Source of the DNA: Ferdinandcohnia sp036962705
GTDB lineage: Bacteria > Bacillota > Bacilli > Bacillales > Bacillaceae_L
Reading direction: 5' to 3'
Assembly (NCBI RefSeq): GCF_036962705.1
Contig: NZ_JBALOQ010000018.1
Span: forward strand, 62,001-126,000
Length of the DNA: 64,000 bases
In this document: positions 16,335 to 25,210 of the stretch, piece after piece
Numbering within the stretch: the first letter of the stretch is position 1
Layout: every line of letters starts with the position of its first letter
The notes under the pieces: generated by a model
Databases searched by the model: none
Seen by the model: only the letters and a program-made list of their open reading frames with translations
Told to the model about the DNA's origin: nothing
Translations under genes and position numbers: made by a program

Positions 16335-17252
16335 CTAATATTCACTTTCAATCTCTCTTATTCGGTTGAACAATTCCTGATTCACAGGAGTTTGCACATT
16401 ATGTTTCTTACCAAACTCTAAGACAGTCCCACTAAATAAAGCGACTTCACTATAACGCCGTGCCTCGACATCTTGAGCCATCGATGGTTTTCCGTTTGGA
16501 CCTAATGTACTTAAAACCTTCAACCAATAGTTCAAATCTTTCTCTGTTAAATTCACACCTTCTTTTTCTGAAAGCTCAATCACTTCTTTCATAGCAGCAA
16601 TCATCATATCTCTTGCAGGGCCATCTTTTTGAACTTCATTATAATTACTTTTATAAACAGCGACCGTTTGGTTAACACCAACATTCAGCATAAATTTGCC
16701 CCACTGCCTTTTTGGCATATTTTGATCAACTTCATACGGAACACCGTATTTCTCGAAAAAAGCAGCAACCGCTTTTGTCTTTTCCGAAACAACTCCTGAT
16801 ACCTTGTCACCAATCACAAGCATTCCCATGTTGTCATAAGTCAGTTTATTCCCTACCTTTACTGCATCCATCCCTTGAGCAACACAATAAAGCACTTTAT
16901 CCATACCATACGCTTCACCAATAATCACTTCACTCGTGATGCCATTTAACGCTGATATAAAAACAGTGTCTTTACCTACATGATTTTTTACTGATCTTAT
17001 GGCATCCTGTAATCCATTAATTTTCACTGCAAAAATAATTAAATCTGCTGGTTCGCATAGTTCACCTGGTGTGACATAATGAAAATCACAGCGTTCGCCA
17101 TTACAATATACGCCATATTTTTTATATCGTTCTACACGATGCTCATCAGCAATGATTCTAACATTTTCTTTCGGCAATCTTTTCGCAAGTTGATTCCCGA
17201 ACAATATACCTAATGCACCGATTCCAATAATTGAGACTGTTTTAATTTCCAT
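16335..17252 (-). CDS. Ketopantoate reductase-family protein (PanE-like)
   Basis: A 305-residue member of the 2-dehydropantoate 2-reductase family, which makes pantoate with NADPH for CoA synthesis. Rossmann motif G10-I-G12-A-L-G15; the conserved ALN103GI and the catalytic lysine K186 (WGKFMLNVGVN) are present. GGAG lies 7 bases before the ATG. Paralogs of this family exist whose substrate is not ketopantoate, so the name panE is not given. It stands alone, not in a pantothenate operon. Confidence 0.82.
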   Translation of the reverse strand: MEIKTVSIIGIGALGILFGNQLAKRLPKENVRIIADEHRVERYKKYGVYCNGERCDFHYVTPGELCEPADLIIFAVKINGLQDAIRSVKNHVGKDTVFISALNGITSEVIIGEAYGMDKVLYCVAQGMDAVKVGNKLTYDNMGMLVIGDKVSGVVSEKTKAVAAFFEKYGVPYEVDQNMPKRQWGKFMLNVGVNQTVAVYKSNYNEVQKDGPARDMMIAAMKEVIELSEKEGVNLTEKDLNYWLKVLSTLGPNGKPSMAQDVEARRYSEVALFSGTVLEFGKKHNVQTPVNQELFNRIREIESEY

Positions 17253-17394
17253 AATAAATCTCCAACCCTTTCACATTAATACTATTATAGTAACATGTTT
17301 TTCGATATTTTCTTAAATCTCTCTATTAGTCGTTTAGTAGCCTTTAAGCTGGATTTTAAATTATTCCTTGTAACACATTGATATTTCAGTCTAG

Positions 17395-17502
17395 GTTGAC
17401 CATTATAAAAAACGCTATCCTGCTGGCATACAAGTCTTCGTTATTCCAATACTTGTTGACATCAAAGGAAGCATTGATATTTTAATACAAATCCTTAAAT
17501 AA
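17395..17502 (+). pseudogene. Possible gene remnant
   Basis: An uninterrupted frame without start codon, reading VDHYKKRYPAGIQVFVIPIL and onward, ends at a stop at 17500-17502. It looks protein-like, with a hydrophobic middle, and is preceded directly by a stop. It may be the decayed 3' end of a gene; chance is not excluded. Confidence 0.22.
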
Positions 17503-17510
17503 CAACAAAA

Positions 17511-17547
17511 AAGAGACATCAAATCGTCCCAATTTGATGTCCCTTTT
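17511..17547. terminator. Terminator of the GNAT gene
   Basis: AAGAGACATCAAAT pairs with ATTTGATGTCCCTT, and the minus-strand side runs into TTTTTTG. Confidence 0.8.
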
Positions 17548-17553
17548 CTAATT

Positions 17554-18156
17554 CTATAATTTTGGACTCGAATACAGAATCCGCGTTACTCGAGTGCTCG
17601 TTTCTTGTTTTTCAGTATTCCAATCCTTTGCAAGCATGCCATATACAACATGGTCTACATAATGATCATAAAGCCATTCGTGTTGTCTTATTTGACCCTC
17701 GTTCTTAAACCCAAGTCTTTCCGGAATAGATCTGCTTTTATGATTTTCAACTGCTGCACGAATTTCCACTCGATTTAGTTTTAAATGGTTTAAGGCATAA
17801 TCTGTTAATGCTTTTGCTACCCTTGTCATAATGCCATTTCCTTGGTATTGTTGACCTAGCCAATAGCCGATATAGGCTATTTTATTACTCCAATCGATTG
17901 AGTTAAAGCTTGCGACACCCACGATTTCATTTTTATAGACGATAACGGTATGCAATCCTTTATTTTCCGCATAGCTTTTCCTGCATGAATCGATATATGC
18001 TTTTGTGTCCTCTACCTTCGTTGTCATATCAAGCCATGGAAGCCATTCTCTTAGGTATAGTCTTGACTTTTCGGTTAGTTCAAAAATTCGTTCGGCATCA
18101 CTTAACTCTGTTAATTTTAAGGACAGTTCCTCGTCAATTTGGTATACAAACATCAT
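17554..18156 (-). CDS. GNAT acetyltransferase, RimJ/RimL-like
   Basis: About 200 residues with the GNAT fold; transfers acetyl from acetyl-CoA to an amino group, target unknown. The pyrophosphate loop QYQGNGIMTRV is near residue 98-108 and the RVEIRAAVENHKSRSI segment follows, both typical of the ribosomal-protein N-acetyltransferase group. ATG 18156 is chosen since GGAG is 6 bases upstream and lies inside the longer frame. The last 20 or so residues (TEKQETSTRVTRILYSSPKL) extend past the usual family end. Confidence 0.82.
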   Translation of the reverse strand: MMFVYQIDEELSLKLTELSDAERIFELTEKSRLYLREWLPWLDMTTKVEDTKAYIDSCRKSYAENKGLHTVIVYKNEIVGVASFNSIDWSNKIAYIGYWLGQQYQGNGIMTRVAKALTDYALNHLKLNRVEIRAAVENHKSRSIPERLGFKNEGQIRQHEWLYDHYVDHVVYGMLAKDWNTEKQETSTRVTRILYSSPKL

Positions 18157-18221
18157 ATTTAACTCCATTCTATTCTTTTACCAATTAACTTCTATACTTT
18201 AGTCGAAAAATCCTTCTCAAA

Positions 18222-18554
18222 TTAATCGGAAAAGCGCAGATCAACCAACATGTTTACAGGGATATAGTGTGCTTCCCCGAATTTATCGATGATATGCAAT
18301 TTACCCTGTAGATTATCATAGTGGTGAATGGAGCCAAGGAGGAGTTTGTGGTGTTTCGCCTCATAATGCGTAACGATAATCTCTCTCCCCTCCTCCATCG
18401 CCTGACAGAGAATGCCATTCATCTCTTCGATTTGCTGCTCATCTAGTTCTGGCTTTTGCTCATACGTATCTTCTTCAGCCCAATCTCTAAGTATTTTCAC
18501 ATGCTCCGGCAGCATCATCGCTGTCCATTTGATCGTTCCCCGGTCCCGTATCAT
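18222..18554 (-). CDS. yqjX: YolD-like protein
   Basis: A 110-residue YolD-family protein (MIRDRGTIKWTAMMLPEHV is the family start). YolD proteins are commonly encoded beside Y-family UV-repair polymerases, as here: its ATG is 17 bases after the polymerase stop, in the same operon as polYII. Function unproven; probably an accessory of the SOS polymerase. Confidence 0.85.
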   Translation of the reverse strand: MIRDRGTIKWTAMMLPEHVKILRDWAEEDTYEQKPELDEQQIEEMNGILCQAMEEGREIIVTHYEAKHHKLLLGSIHHYDNLQGKLHIIDKFGEAHYIPVNMLVDLRFSD

Positions 18555-18571
18555 TCCTTATTACCTTCTTT

Positions 18572-19834
18572 CTATTCCGCCTTATGTCCACCGACGAGCT
18601 TACTGCGGTGTCTTGATGTTCCGGCATTTGTATAGGAAACTGCACGCAGGATTGCATCCGAACCATATTTTCCTCGGATGCCGTCCATTACGTAACCAAG
18701 CTTATGCTGCCTGACTCGGTTGAGATAGAACAAATCCAATTGCATTTGTGTGTCATCCTCAATATTGGACAGAGCAATTGAGATTTTCCGGACTGTTTTT
18801 TGGGCATAAAATTTCTCAAATAATTCAAGACAGACACGATACATTTCCATCGTAATATTTGTCGGAGTTTCAATTGTTTTCGACCGATAAAATCCTCCGC
18901 CAAACTCATCTTGGCTATAATGAATCCCAAGGCTAATCGTTCTTCCTGCTTTTTTATGTCGACGCGTTCGCCTTGCTACCTCTTCACACATTTCAAGAAT
19001 GACGTGCTTCACTTCTTCTGGGTCTGGGTAGTCACGCATAAGGATTTGGCTTTTCCCAAAGCTAATCTGTCCTTGCATAATAGGGGCGCCAATTTCTGAT
19101 AGATCGACACCCCAGGCATGGTAATAAAGCTGATTTCCCATCACACCGAATTTTTTCTCAAGTAATTCAAGTGGATAGTGGGCAAGTTGGCCAACGGTTG
19201 TAATTCCCATCCCATTTAAGGTTCGCTCTACCCTGCTTCCAATCCCCCACATTTCTCGCAATGGCGACACTGTCCACAGCTTTTCAGGGATATCTTCATA
19301 GGTCCATTCCGCGATTCCTTTTTTCTTTGCATCTAAGTCTAAGCAAAGCTTTGCCATCAACATGTTGGGGCCAATGCCAATGGCACAAGTTAGACCATAC
19401 TCAGCTTCAATCTCTTGCCTAATTTTACGTGCAATCGTCGTAGCATCTCCCCATAATTTTTCAGTCCCATCAATCTTGATAAAGCTTTCATCTACGCTAT
19501 ACACATGAATCGCACTTTTTGGGACATACCGATTAAAAAGTCTCGTAATTTCTGTTGAAATTCGTAAATAGAGTGCCATTTTTGGATTTACAATTTGAAT
19601 TCGTGGATCCTTGGGAATTTCAAAAAGTCTTGATCCTGTTTTTATTCCAAATTCCTGTTTTAACTTTGGAGAAGCGGCGAGCACAACACTTCCCTGGCGC
19701 TCCTTATCTCCAACAACAGCTAAATAGCACTCAAGTGGATCAAGACCTAATAAAACAGCAGCACAGCTTGCATAGAAGCTTTTTATATCCACGCATAAAA
19801 TCTTTTGAACAGGCAACTGACTGTAATCCACCAT
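18572..19834 (-). CDS. polYB: Y-family DNA polymerase (PolY2/UvrX type)
   Basis: A 420-residue translesion polymerase, the ortholog of B. subtilis PolYII (yqjW). Metal ligands: D16 (CVDIKSFYAS) and D115-E116 (YSVDESF). A beta-clamp binding motif QLDLF is at about 365-369. It pairs with a downstream YolD gene. Two LexA-like boxes lie 20-65 bases before the start, so SOS control is likely. Divergent from yqzH. Confidence 0.9.
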   Translation of the reverse strand: MVDYSQLPVQKILCVDIKSFYASCAAVLLGLDPLECYLAVVGDKERQGSVVLAASPKLKQEFGIKTGSRLFEIPKDPRIQIVNPKMALYLRISTEITRLFNRYVPKSAIHVYSVDESFIKIDGTEKLWGDATTIARKIRQEIEAEYGLTCAIGIGPNMLMAKLCLDLDAKKKGIAEWTYEDIPEKLWTVSPLREMWGIGSRVERTLNGMGITTVGQLAHYPLELLEKKFGVMGNQLYYHAWGVDLSEIGAPIMQGQISFGKSQILMRDYPDPEEVKHVILEMCEEVARRTRRHKKAGRTISLGIHYSQDEFGGGFYRSKTIETPTNITMEMYRVCLELFEKFYAQKTVRKISIALSNIEDDTQMQLDLFYLNRVRQHKLGYVMDGIRGKYGSDAILRAVSYTNAGTSRHRSKLVGGHKAE

Positions 19835-19852
19835 CTAACATCATCTCCAAAA

Positions 19853-19899
19853 GAATGTATGTTCGTATTATATTCTTAATGATAGGAGAATATACGTTC
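19853..19899 (-). promoter_or_regulatory. Two LexA (DinR) boxes before polYII
   Basis: GAATGTATGTTC (19853-19864) and GAATATACGTTC (19888-19899) each differ by one base from the Bacillus consensus GAAC-N4-GTTC and are 35 bases apart, in the region between polYII and yqzH. Confidence 0.75.
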
Positions 19900-19988
19900 G
19901 ATTTCAATGGAAATTTAAAGAAAAACTTCAGGTGGTGTTCCCTTTTGGGTCGTACTATAATGGGGATAATCTAAAAAGGGGTGTAAGT

Positions 19989-20183
19989 ATGGAGGATAAA
20001 TTCATCCGCAAACTGATTCGAAATTATTTTTATCAATACAAGCATGACAGCGATTCTGTTCCCTTGTCAGAGCAGGATTACAAGGTATTAATCGAAAATA
20101 TAAAAAAGCAACAGGGAATAGAAATTGAAGCTGAACTTCATGAGATTATTAATGACGTTGTCTATGAATATTTGACCACCTAA
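19989..20183 (+). CDS. yqzH: YqzH family small protein
   Basis: A 64-residue protein of unknown function, MEDKFIRKLIRNYFYQYKHD at the start and LHEIINDVVYEYLTT at the end. Position divergent from the polYII-yolD pair is as in B. subtilis yqzH. ATG 19989 follows AAGGGG; the longer upstream frame overlaps the LexA-box region and is not used. Confidence 0.8.
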   Translation: MEDKFIRKLIRNYFYQYKHDSDSVPLSEQDYKVLIENIKKQQGIEIEAELHEIINDVVYEYLTT

Positions 20184-20206
20184 AAGAATGCTTACGTAAA
20201 CAAAAG

Positions 20207-20243
20207 AAAAAACCAAAACGCTTAAGTTGCGAATTGGTTTTTT
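20207..20243. terminator. Bidirectional terminator between yqzH and a GNAT gene
   Basis: AAAAAACCAA and TTGGTTTTTT form the stem, with an inner CGC/GCG pairing. Confidence 0.85.
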
Positions 20244-20248
20244 CAGTA

Positions 20249-20749
20249 TTATATAGATAAGCGAAACGCCATGACAATAATCCCATCATTTGCGGGTTCA
20301 AAATCATATTGTGGCAAACGCTCAAAGCCATGTTTTGTATATAGCTTAATCGCCTGTTTCATAAACTCACCCGTATGTAGTCCGATAAATTGATGATTTT
20401 TTGCTTGTGAACGCTGAATGCACTCGGTAATTAAAGCTGAAGCGACACCCTTCCCACGAACCTCAGGACTAACTGCTAGCATTCGTATTTCAGGATAATC
20501 TAACTCTTCTAACTGGCCTTCATACGCGTCTGTATTAGCAGGAAACAAGACTACACTCCCTACAATTTTTTCATCAAGTTCACACACAATAAGCTCAGAA
20601 CCATGGAGGCGATCAGCCTCAGAAGAAATGCCCTGCTTAAGAGCCTGCCAATGAGCAGCTGGAATTTCCATTGAATGCTCAAGATAAGCAGCAACTCGTT
20701 GCTCCCGAATAAAATCTAATTCATCCTGTTTTGCATCACGAATTTTCAT
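20249..20749 (-). CDS. GNAT acetyltransferase, YqjY-like
   Basis: A 166-residue GNAT protein starting MKIRDAKQDELDFIREQR. The acetyl-CoA loop is VRGKGVASALI (Q/R-x-x-G-x-G/A), with MLAVSPEVRG before it. The ATG at 20749 is chosen; AGGTG lies 9 bases upstream and overlaps the stop of the preceding yqjG-like gene, so the two are coupled. Substrate unknown. B. subtilis has the GNAT gene yqjY at this locus. Confidence 0.8.
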   Translation of the reverse strand: MKIRDAKQDELDFIREQRVAAYLEHSMEIPAAHWQALKQGISSEADRLHGSELIVCELDEKIVGSVVLFPANTDAYEGQLEELDYPEIRMLAVSPEVRGKGVASALITECIQRSQAKNHQFIGLHTGEFMKQAIKLYTKHGFERLPQYDFEPANDGIIVMAFRLSI

Positions 20750-20761
20750 GTATGATTTCAC

Positions 20762-21802
20762 CTATCCTCGTATCAAGAACTTTTCTTTTTTTCCACTTAG
20801 CTGCTCACGGTCATGTTCCGAAAGCCATACAGCTTCATCTGGTCCTTTAGGAAGAATATTCACTTCTCCTTTTGCAGTATCAATAGTGATGGATAGATGA
20901 TAATGTCGCTTAATCGCATCAAAATCAGTCGTATCACCGAAACCGGGAGTCTGATACAAGTCACGGGCATAGCCCCATAAATTTTTGAACTCGCGAATTA
21001 AATTTCGGTTTGTGCGAAATGCAGAATAATAAGCAGCATCAAAACGCACCAACGTCGTATATAATCGGACATCAGAATCCGTAATAAAATCACCAAATAA
21101 GAAACGATGCTTGGATAGACGCTCATCTAACTCATCTAATCTAGCAAACAATCGATCATAGGCTTGTTCATAGGCCTCCTGAGAACGAGCAAATCCACAT
21201 TTATACACGCCATTGTTTACATCATGAAAAATGACCTCATTTAAAGCATCAATTTCTTCGCGCAAACTACTCTGATATAAATCAGGAGCATTTTCCTTAT
21301 GGAAAGGAGCCCAAACGGTTTCAAAATAGTTGGTGAGCTTAAAATAATCATTGTTAATCGCATTTTTGGATTCAAGATCGACCATGACTGGTACTGTTGG
21401 TCTACCTGTATAGTTAGGGTCCGCATTCAAATAAACCTCACTCACATACTGGATATCTAAGACCGGGTCAACTCCATTTTCATCTAAGGAAAATTCCCAA
21501 TCTACATGCTGAATTCTTGGTCTCAAAGGACTTACTGTTCCTAAGCTAATCGCTTTTTCTAATCCCAGCACTTTGCGAACAATCACAGATCGGTGTGCCC
21601 ATGGACATGCAGCAGACCATAGCAAGCGGTAGCGCCCAGACTCAACGGGTAATTCACCAGGCTGGTTTCCAAAAGGTATAGTAAAGCGATTCGTTTGACG
21701 ATTGAAAGAGCCATCGGCTTTTATTTCTACTGGCTTTTTTGATGAATTATTGCTTGATTCAACGGGAATCGCACAACTAATTGTCTGATCATTTTGTGAC
21801 AT
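20762..21802 (-). CDS. Glutathionyl-hydroquinone reductase-like GST (YqjG/ECM4 family)
   Basis: A 346-residue xi-class glutathione transferase. The catalytic cysteine is C66 in SAACPWAHR, the signature of S-glutathionyl-hydroquinone reductases. The C-terminal helical domain (FGDFITDSDVRLYTTLVRFD) is intact. These enzymes reduce glutathione adducts of quinols, but Bacillus relatives generally use bacillithiol, so the real thiol is uncertain. Downstream GNAT overlaps its stop region. Likely acquired, as I know of no such gene at this B. subtilis locus. Confidence 0.85.
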   Translation of the reverse strand: MSQNDQTISCAIPVESSNNSSKKPVEIKADGSFNRQTNRFTIPFGNQPGELPVESGRYRLLWSAACPWAHRSVIVRKVLGLEKAISLGTVSPLRPRIQHVDWEFSLDENGVDPVLDIQYVSEVYLNADPNYTGRPTVPVMVDLESKNAINNDYFKLTNYFETVWAPFHKENAPDLYQSSLREEIDALNEVIFHDVNNGVYKCGFARSQEAYEQAYDRLFARLDELDERLSKHRFLFGDFITDSDVRLYTTLVRFDAAYYSAFRTNRNLIREFKNLWGYARDLYQTPGFGDTTDFDAIKRHYHLSITIDTAKGEVNILPKGPDEAVWLSEHDREQLSGKKEKFLIRG

Positions 21803-21942
21803 GTCATTCTCTCCCTCATGTTCCCTCTATTTATGCATAGTAATTCAATGTGTTTAATGTAATTTACTCATTATCTAAATCGCGCGTCAAGATATATAAC
21901 TCCTAAAATTAATAATTTTCTATGTTTAAAGAAAAAAAAATA

Positions 21943-21959
21943 CCCCTTATAAAAAGGGG
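21943..21959 (-). terminator. Terminator of yqjP-yqjQ
   Basis: CCCCTT/AAGGGG stem followed on the minus strand by TATTTTTTTTTC. Confidence 0.8.
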
Positions 21960-21971
21960 CTTTGTCGATAC

Positions 21972-22766
21972 TTATTTCTTAAAAAATGCCTTTCCCCCAA
22001 CTTTTTCAACAAGTCGAGGAAAGAGGGTATAAAACATACTACCTGCATTCATCCAGCCTGGCAGGTTAATTTCGCGTTTTGGAGTTAACATGGCATTAAC
22101 GATTTTAGATGCAACTACATTGGGATCCAGCATAAAACGATTTACATTCTTCGCATACGTACCGGACTCATCAGCAATATCGAAAAAGCGTGTTCGAATC
22201 GGTCCAGGATTTACGGCTGTTACATGAATATTTGTGCTTGAAAGCTCCATCCGTAAACTATTTGTAAACCCGAGAACCGCATGCTTTGAAGCCGAATAGA
22301 CACTCGATTTTGGTGTTGCGATTTTTCCAGCCTGTGAGGCGATATTAATAATATGACCCGTATTTTGCTCTATCATCGTCGGCAATACCATTTTTGTGCA
22401 TGAAATGAGGCCGAAAACATTCACCTCGAACATTGCCTTCATTTGCTCTATTTGTGCATCCACAACATTTGCAAACACACCAAACCCAGCATTATTCACA
22501 AGAACATCAATCGTTTTTACATGACGGAGGATGTCCTCAAACACTTCTATTACATGGTCCGTATCACGAACATCCAATTTATAAAATAAGCAGTCTATGT
22601 TGTATTTTACTTGAATGTTCTGTGCGATTTTTTCCAACTGGTCATAGCTTCGAGCTAGTAGAATGGGAGATGCCCCCTGCTCTGCAACGAGATAGGCAAT
22701 TTTTTCACCAATCCCGCTCGAAGCCCCAGTAATAACAATTGTTTTTCCTTTAAGTCTTGAATTCAT
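21972..22766 (-). CDS. yqjQ: Short-chain dehydrogenase YqjQ
   Basis: A 264-residue classical SDR oxidoreductase. The cofactor motif TGASSGIG (13-20), NNAG (91-94) and the catalytic S144, Y157 and K161 (YSASK) are visible. The substrate is unknown. It lies 27 bases after the yqjP stop in one operon, the same pair as in B. subtilis. Confidence 0.88.
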   Translation of the reverse strand: MNSRLKGKTIVITGASSGIGEKIAYLVAEQGASPILLARSYDQLEKIAQNIQVKYNIDCLFYKLDVRDTDHVIEVFEDILRHVKTIDVLVNNAGFGVFANVVDAQIEQMKAMFEVNVFGLISCTKMVLPTMIEQNTGHIINIASQAGKIATPKSSVYSASKHAVLGFTNSLRMELSSTNIHVTAVNPGPIRTRFFDIADESGTYAKNVNRFMLDPNVVASKIVNAMLTPKREINLPGWMNAGSMFYTLFPRLVEKVGGKAFFKK

Positions 22767-22793
22767 ACGACCTTTTTCACCTCAGGGAAATTT

Positions 22794-23759
22794 TTAATTG
22801 GCGTGATATATATATTGTCCGTTCACTACTTCTATCTTAATTTCACCTATTTCCTCAAGGAAGTCAAGCTGTCCAACTGTTTCAGACACCGTAAAGAGAG
22901 GTTGCTTCAAGTACACTTTCGGGAATAATTTAGTACATACTTCAAAGGCAGTCATTGGCTTTTTCTTAATCATTTGCAAAACATGGTATGCTCGCTCTTT
23001 TTGCGATACGAATCTATCTTGAATTAAATCACGTGGGTTCAGAATATCTGCTCCATGCCCTGTCACGACCTTTGACATGTCAAGGGAAAGAAGTTTTCTT
23101 AAAGAATTATTATATTGAATTAATGGTCTTGGTCTAGTAGTTTCACCAAATTGTGGAGGTTCAAGCAATGGATTTGGTGAGATTTTTGCTAAAAGGGTGT
23201 CACCTGCAATAAGCATTCCATCCTCTTCCCGAAACAAAACAATATGACTTTGTGCATGTCCTGGCGTCTCCAATACCTTAAAGCCCGTTAACCCTTCTAA
23301 TGTATCTCCTTCCTCAACCGTTTTTGTTAGCGACCTACGGCAAGAATATTTAAATTCTTCATCCATGTCAAATAATGCTACAAATGCTGGGTCAAGACCT
23401 AACTGAATAAAAAGCTCATTATAAAACGGCTCATTATCTGCAAAGAATTGCTTATCCTGACTAATCCATGGTTGATTTTTGGGGTGACCAATAATTGGGA
23501 TATCCGTATTGAAATAATCAAGGAGCCCAACATGGTCTGGGTGATGATGGGTGATCACGATTTGGTCGATATCAGAAGGTTGATAGCCTAACTGAGCAAG
23601 TTGCTCATTAAAGGACTGCCATGCTACCTCCGTTTTTGCACCAGCATCAATTAGTGTTAAAGCATCTCCTTTAACAACATATACATTCACATCACCTACA
23701 GCAAAAGGTGTGGGCAAGGTAATTTTAAAAACGTCCTTCGTGGTCGTAAGTTTGCTCAT
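22794..23759 (-). CDS. yqjP: MBL-fold hydrolase YqjP
   Basis: A 321-residue metallo-beta-lactamase protein. The metal site THHHPDHVGL gives H71, H73, D75 and H76; further ligands are likely in ETPGHAQSH and TGHG. A C-terminal extension of about 80 residues (from RDLIQDRFVSQ) looks like a winged-helix domain. Substrate unknown. First gene of an operon with yqjQ, divergent from proI. Confidence 0.87.
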   Translation of the reverse strand: MSKLTTTKDVFKITLPTPFAVGDVNVYVVKGDALTLIDAGAKTEVAWQSFNEQLAQLGYQPSDIDQIVITHHHPDHVGLLDYFNTDIPIIGHPKNQPWISQDKQFFADNEPFYNELFIQLGLDPAFVALFDMDEEFKYSCRRSLTKTVEEGDTLEGLTGFKVLETPGHAQSHIVLFREEDGMLIAGDTLLAKISPNPLLEPPQFGETTRPRPLIQYNNSLRKLLSLDMSKVVTGHGADILNPRDLIQDRFVSQKERAYHVLQMIKKKPMTAFEVCTKLFPKVYLKQPLFTVSETVGQLDFLEEIGEIKIEVVNGQYIYHAN

Positions 23760-23899
23760 ATAAATCTCCTTTGAACTATTTCCATATAAATTCCTTATAC
23801 TTAATATTAGTTTACCTTTTCATCCTCGTTTTGTCATTATATTCGAATAACTTCTCTTTAATGTAAAAAAAAATGGGCTTATTTTTTAAAAATGAGTCC

Positions 23900-23928
23900 T
23901 TGACATCACGCTTAAATCAGTGCATAAT
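23900..23928 (+). promoter_or_regulatory. SigA promoter of proI
   Basis: TTGACA (23900-23905), 17-base spacer, CATAAT (23923-23928), just before the T-box leader. Confidence 0.82.
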
Positions 23929-23934
23929 GACCAT

Positions 23935-24200
23935 TAATATAAATTCATAAAAGCAATGATTAGGACTAGTAAGTCATGCAATGGCGATAAGAGAGTGAGA
24001 TCCACCGGCTGAAAGATCTCATTAGCCCGCTTCTTGATTGAACCTACCTATGAGCTGTTAGGAAAACCTAACCGTTTCACCCACGATACGGGTACGAGTG
24101 TTCATCGGAAAATCTTTTTTTCAGATGTTAAGTAAGGTGGTACCGCGGATAGCAGACCTATTCCGTCCTTTAATAAGGATGGAATAGGTCTTTTTATTTT
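23935..24200 (+). ncRNA. T-box leader, proline type
   Basis: The conserved T-box AAGGTGGTACCGCGG is at 24134-24148, followed by a terminator (arms GACCTATTCC at 24155 and GGAATAGGTC to 24190, then T-rich). The stem I region shows GGACTAGTAAG and GAGAGTGAG. The specifier is likely CCT (24043-24045) in GAACCTACC, a proline codon. TGGT in the T-box fits a tRNA with A as discriminator. Uncharged tRNA-Pro would favour reading into proI. Confidence 0.93.
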
Positions 24201-24223
24201 GATAATACATTGGAGGGATAGTT

Positions 24224-25072
24224 ATGGAAATGAAACAAAATATTGTGTTTGTCGGGGCCGGCTCAATGGCTGAGGCAATGATTTCTGGAATGCTACAAAA
24301 GGAGCTCTTCTTGCCCAGACAAATTTCTGTAATGAATCGCTCCAACCATACCCGATTAGAAGAGCTAAACAAAACCTATGGGGTAACGGTTAGTCAGAAC
24401 AAACAAGAAACGATTGAAAATGCCGGAATCATTATTCTTGCGATAAAGCCAAAGGACGTGGCGGACGCAGTTTTAGCCATTAAAGATTTCGTAAGCGAAA
24501 AACAACTTATCATCTCCGTATTAGCAGGAGTTGCAACCACAACCATAACAGACTTACTCAGCAAAGAAGTTGCAGTTGTACGTGGAATGCCAAACACATC
24601 TGCCACCATCGGAAAATCAGCTACAGCCTTATCAGTAGGAATGTACGCAAATGAACACCATATTCTGATTGCGCGCCAATTATTTGAAACAATTGGAATT
24701 GTTACAACAGTGGCTGAGAAAGATCTTCATGCAGTCACAGGTCTATCTGGAAGTGGTCCTGCATATGTATATTATTTAGTTGAAGCGATGGAAAAAGCAG
24801 CTGATGATATCGGTCTCGAAAAAGGAATTGCTAAAGAATTAATTCTTCAAACGATTATTGGTGCAGCGGAAATGCTAAAAAGTTCACCTAAGCAGCCTGC
24901 TGCATTACGAAAAGAAGTAACAAGTCCAGGTGGTACGACAGAAGCAGGTATAAAAGTGTTGGAGCAATATAACTACCAACAAGCAATGGTGGCCTGCATT
25001 AAGCGTGCTACCGTTCGCTCCTCCGAGCTTGGAGAAGCCATGCTTCAATCCGTTTCACAAGAAAATGAATAG
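24224..25072 (+). CDS. proI: Pyrroline-5-carboxylate reductase
   Basis: Makes proline from pyrroline-5-carboxylate with NAD(P)H. The 282-residue protein has the N-terminal Rossmann motif FVGAGSMAEAMISGM and the conserved SGSGPAYVYYLVEAM, followed by the LRKEVTSPGGTTEAGI signature. GGAGGG precedes the ATG. Its proline T-box leader and its neighbours yqjP and yqjQ identify it as the ortholog of B. subtilis proI (yqjO). Confidence 0.93.
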   Translation: MEMKQNIVFVGAGSMAEAMISGMLQKELFLPRQISVMNRSNHTRLEELNKTYGVTVSQNKQETIENAGIIILAIKPKDVADAVLAIKDFVSEKQLIISVLAGVATTTITDLLSKEVAVVRGMPNTSATIGKSATALSVGMYANEHHILIARQLFETIGIVTTVAEKDLHAVTGLSGSGPAYVYYLVEAMEKAADDIGLEKGIAKELILQTIIGAAEMLKSSPKQPAALRKEVTSPGGTTEAGIKVLEQYNYQQAMVACIKRATVRSSELGEAMLQSVSQENE

Positions 25073-25088
25073 CCAAGTTTTTTAAAAA

Positions 25089-25152
25089 GTCAGTGGAATT
25101 CTACCGTATCCGAGAAATTGGTGCACAATGGTAGGATTTTACTGACATTTTT
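25089..25152 (+). terminator. Terminator of proI
   Basis: A stem from GTCAGTGG...CTACC to GGTAGG...ACTGAC with several mismatches, then ATTTTTGG. Confidence 0.7.
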
Positions 25153-25210
25153 GGTAAAATGAAAGAAATAATATTTAGCCAACCGAAATATTATACAATG
25201 GGGAGATTCT

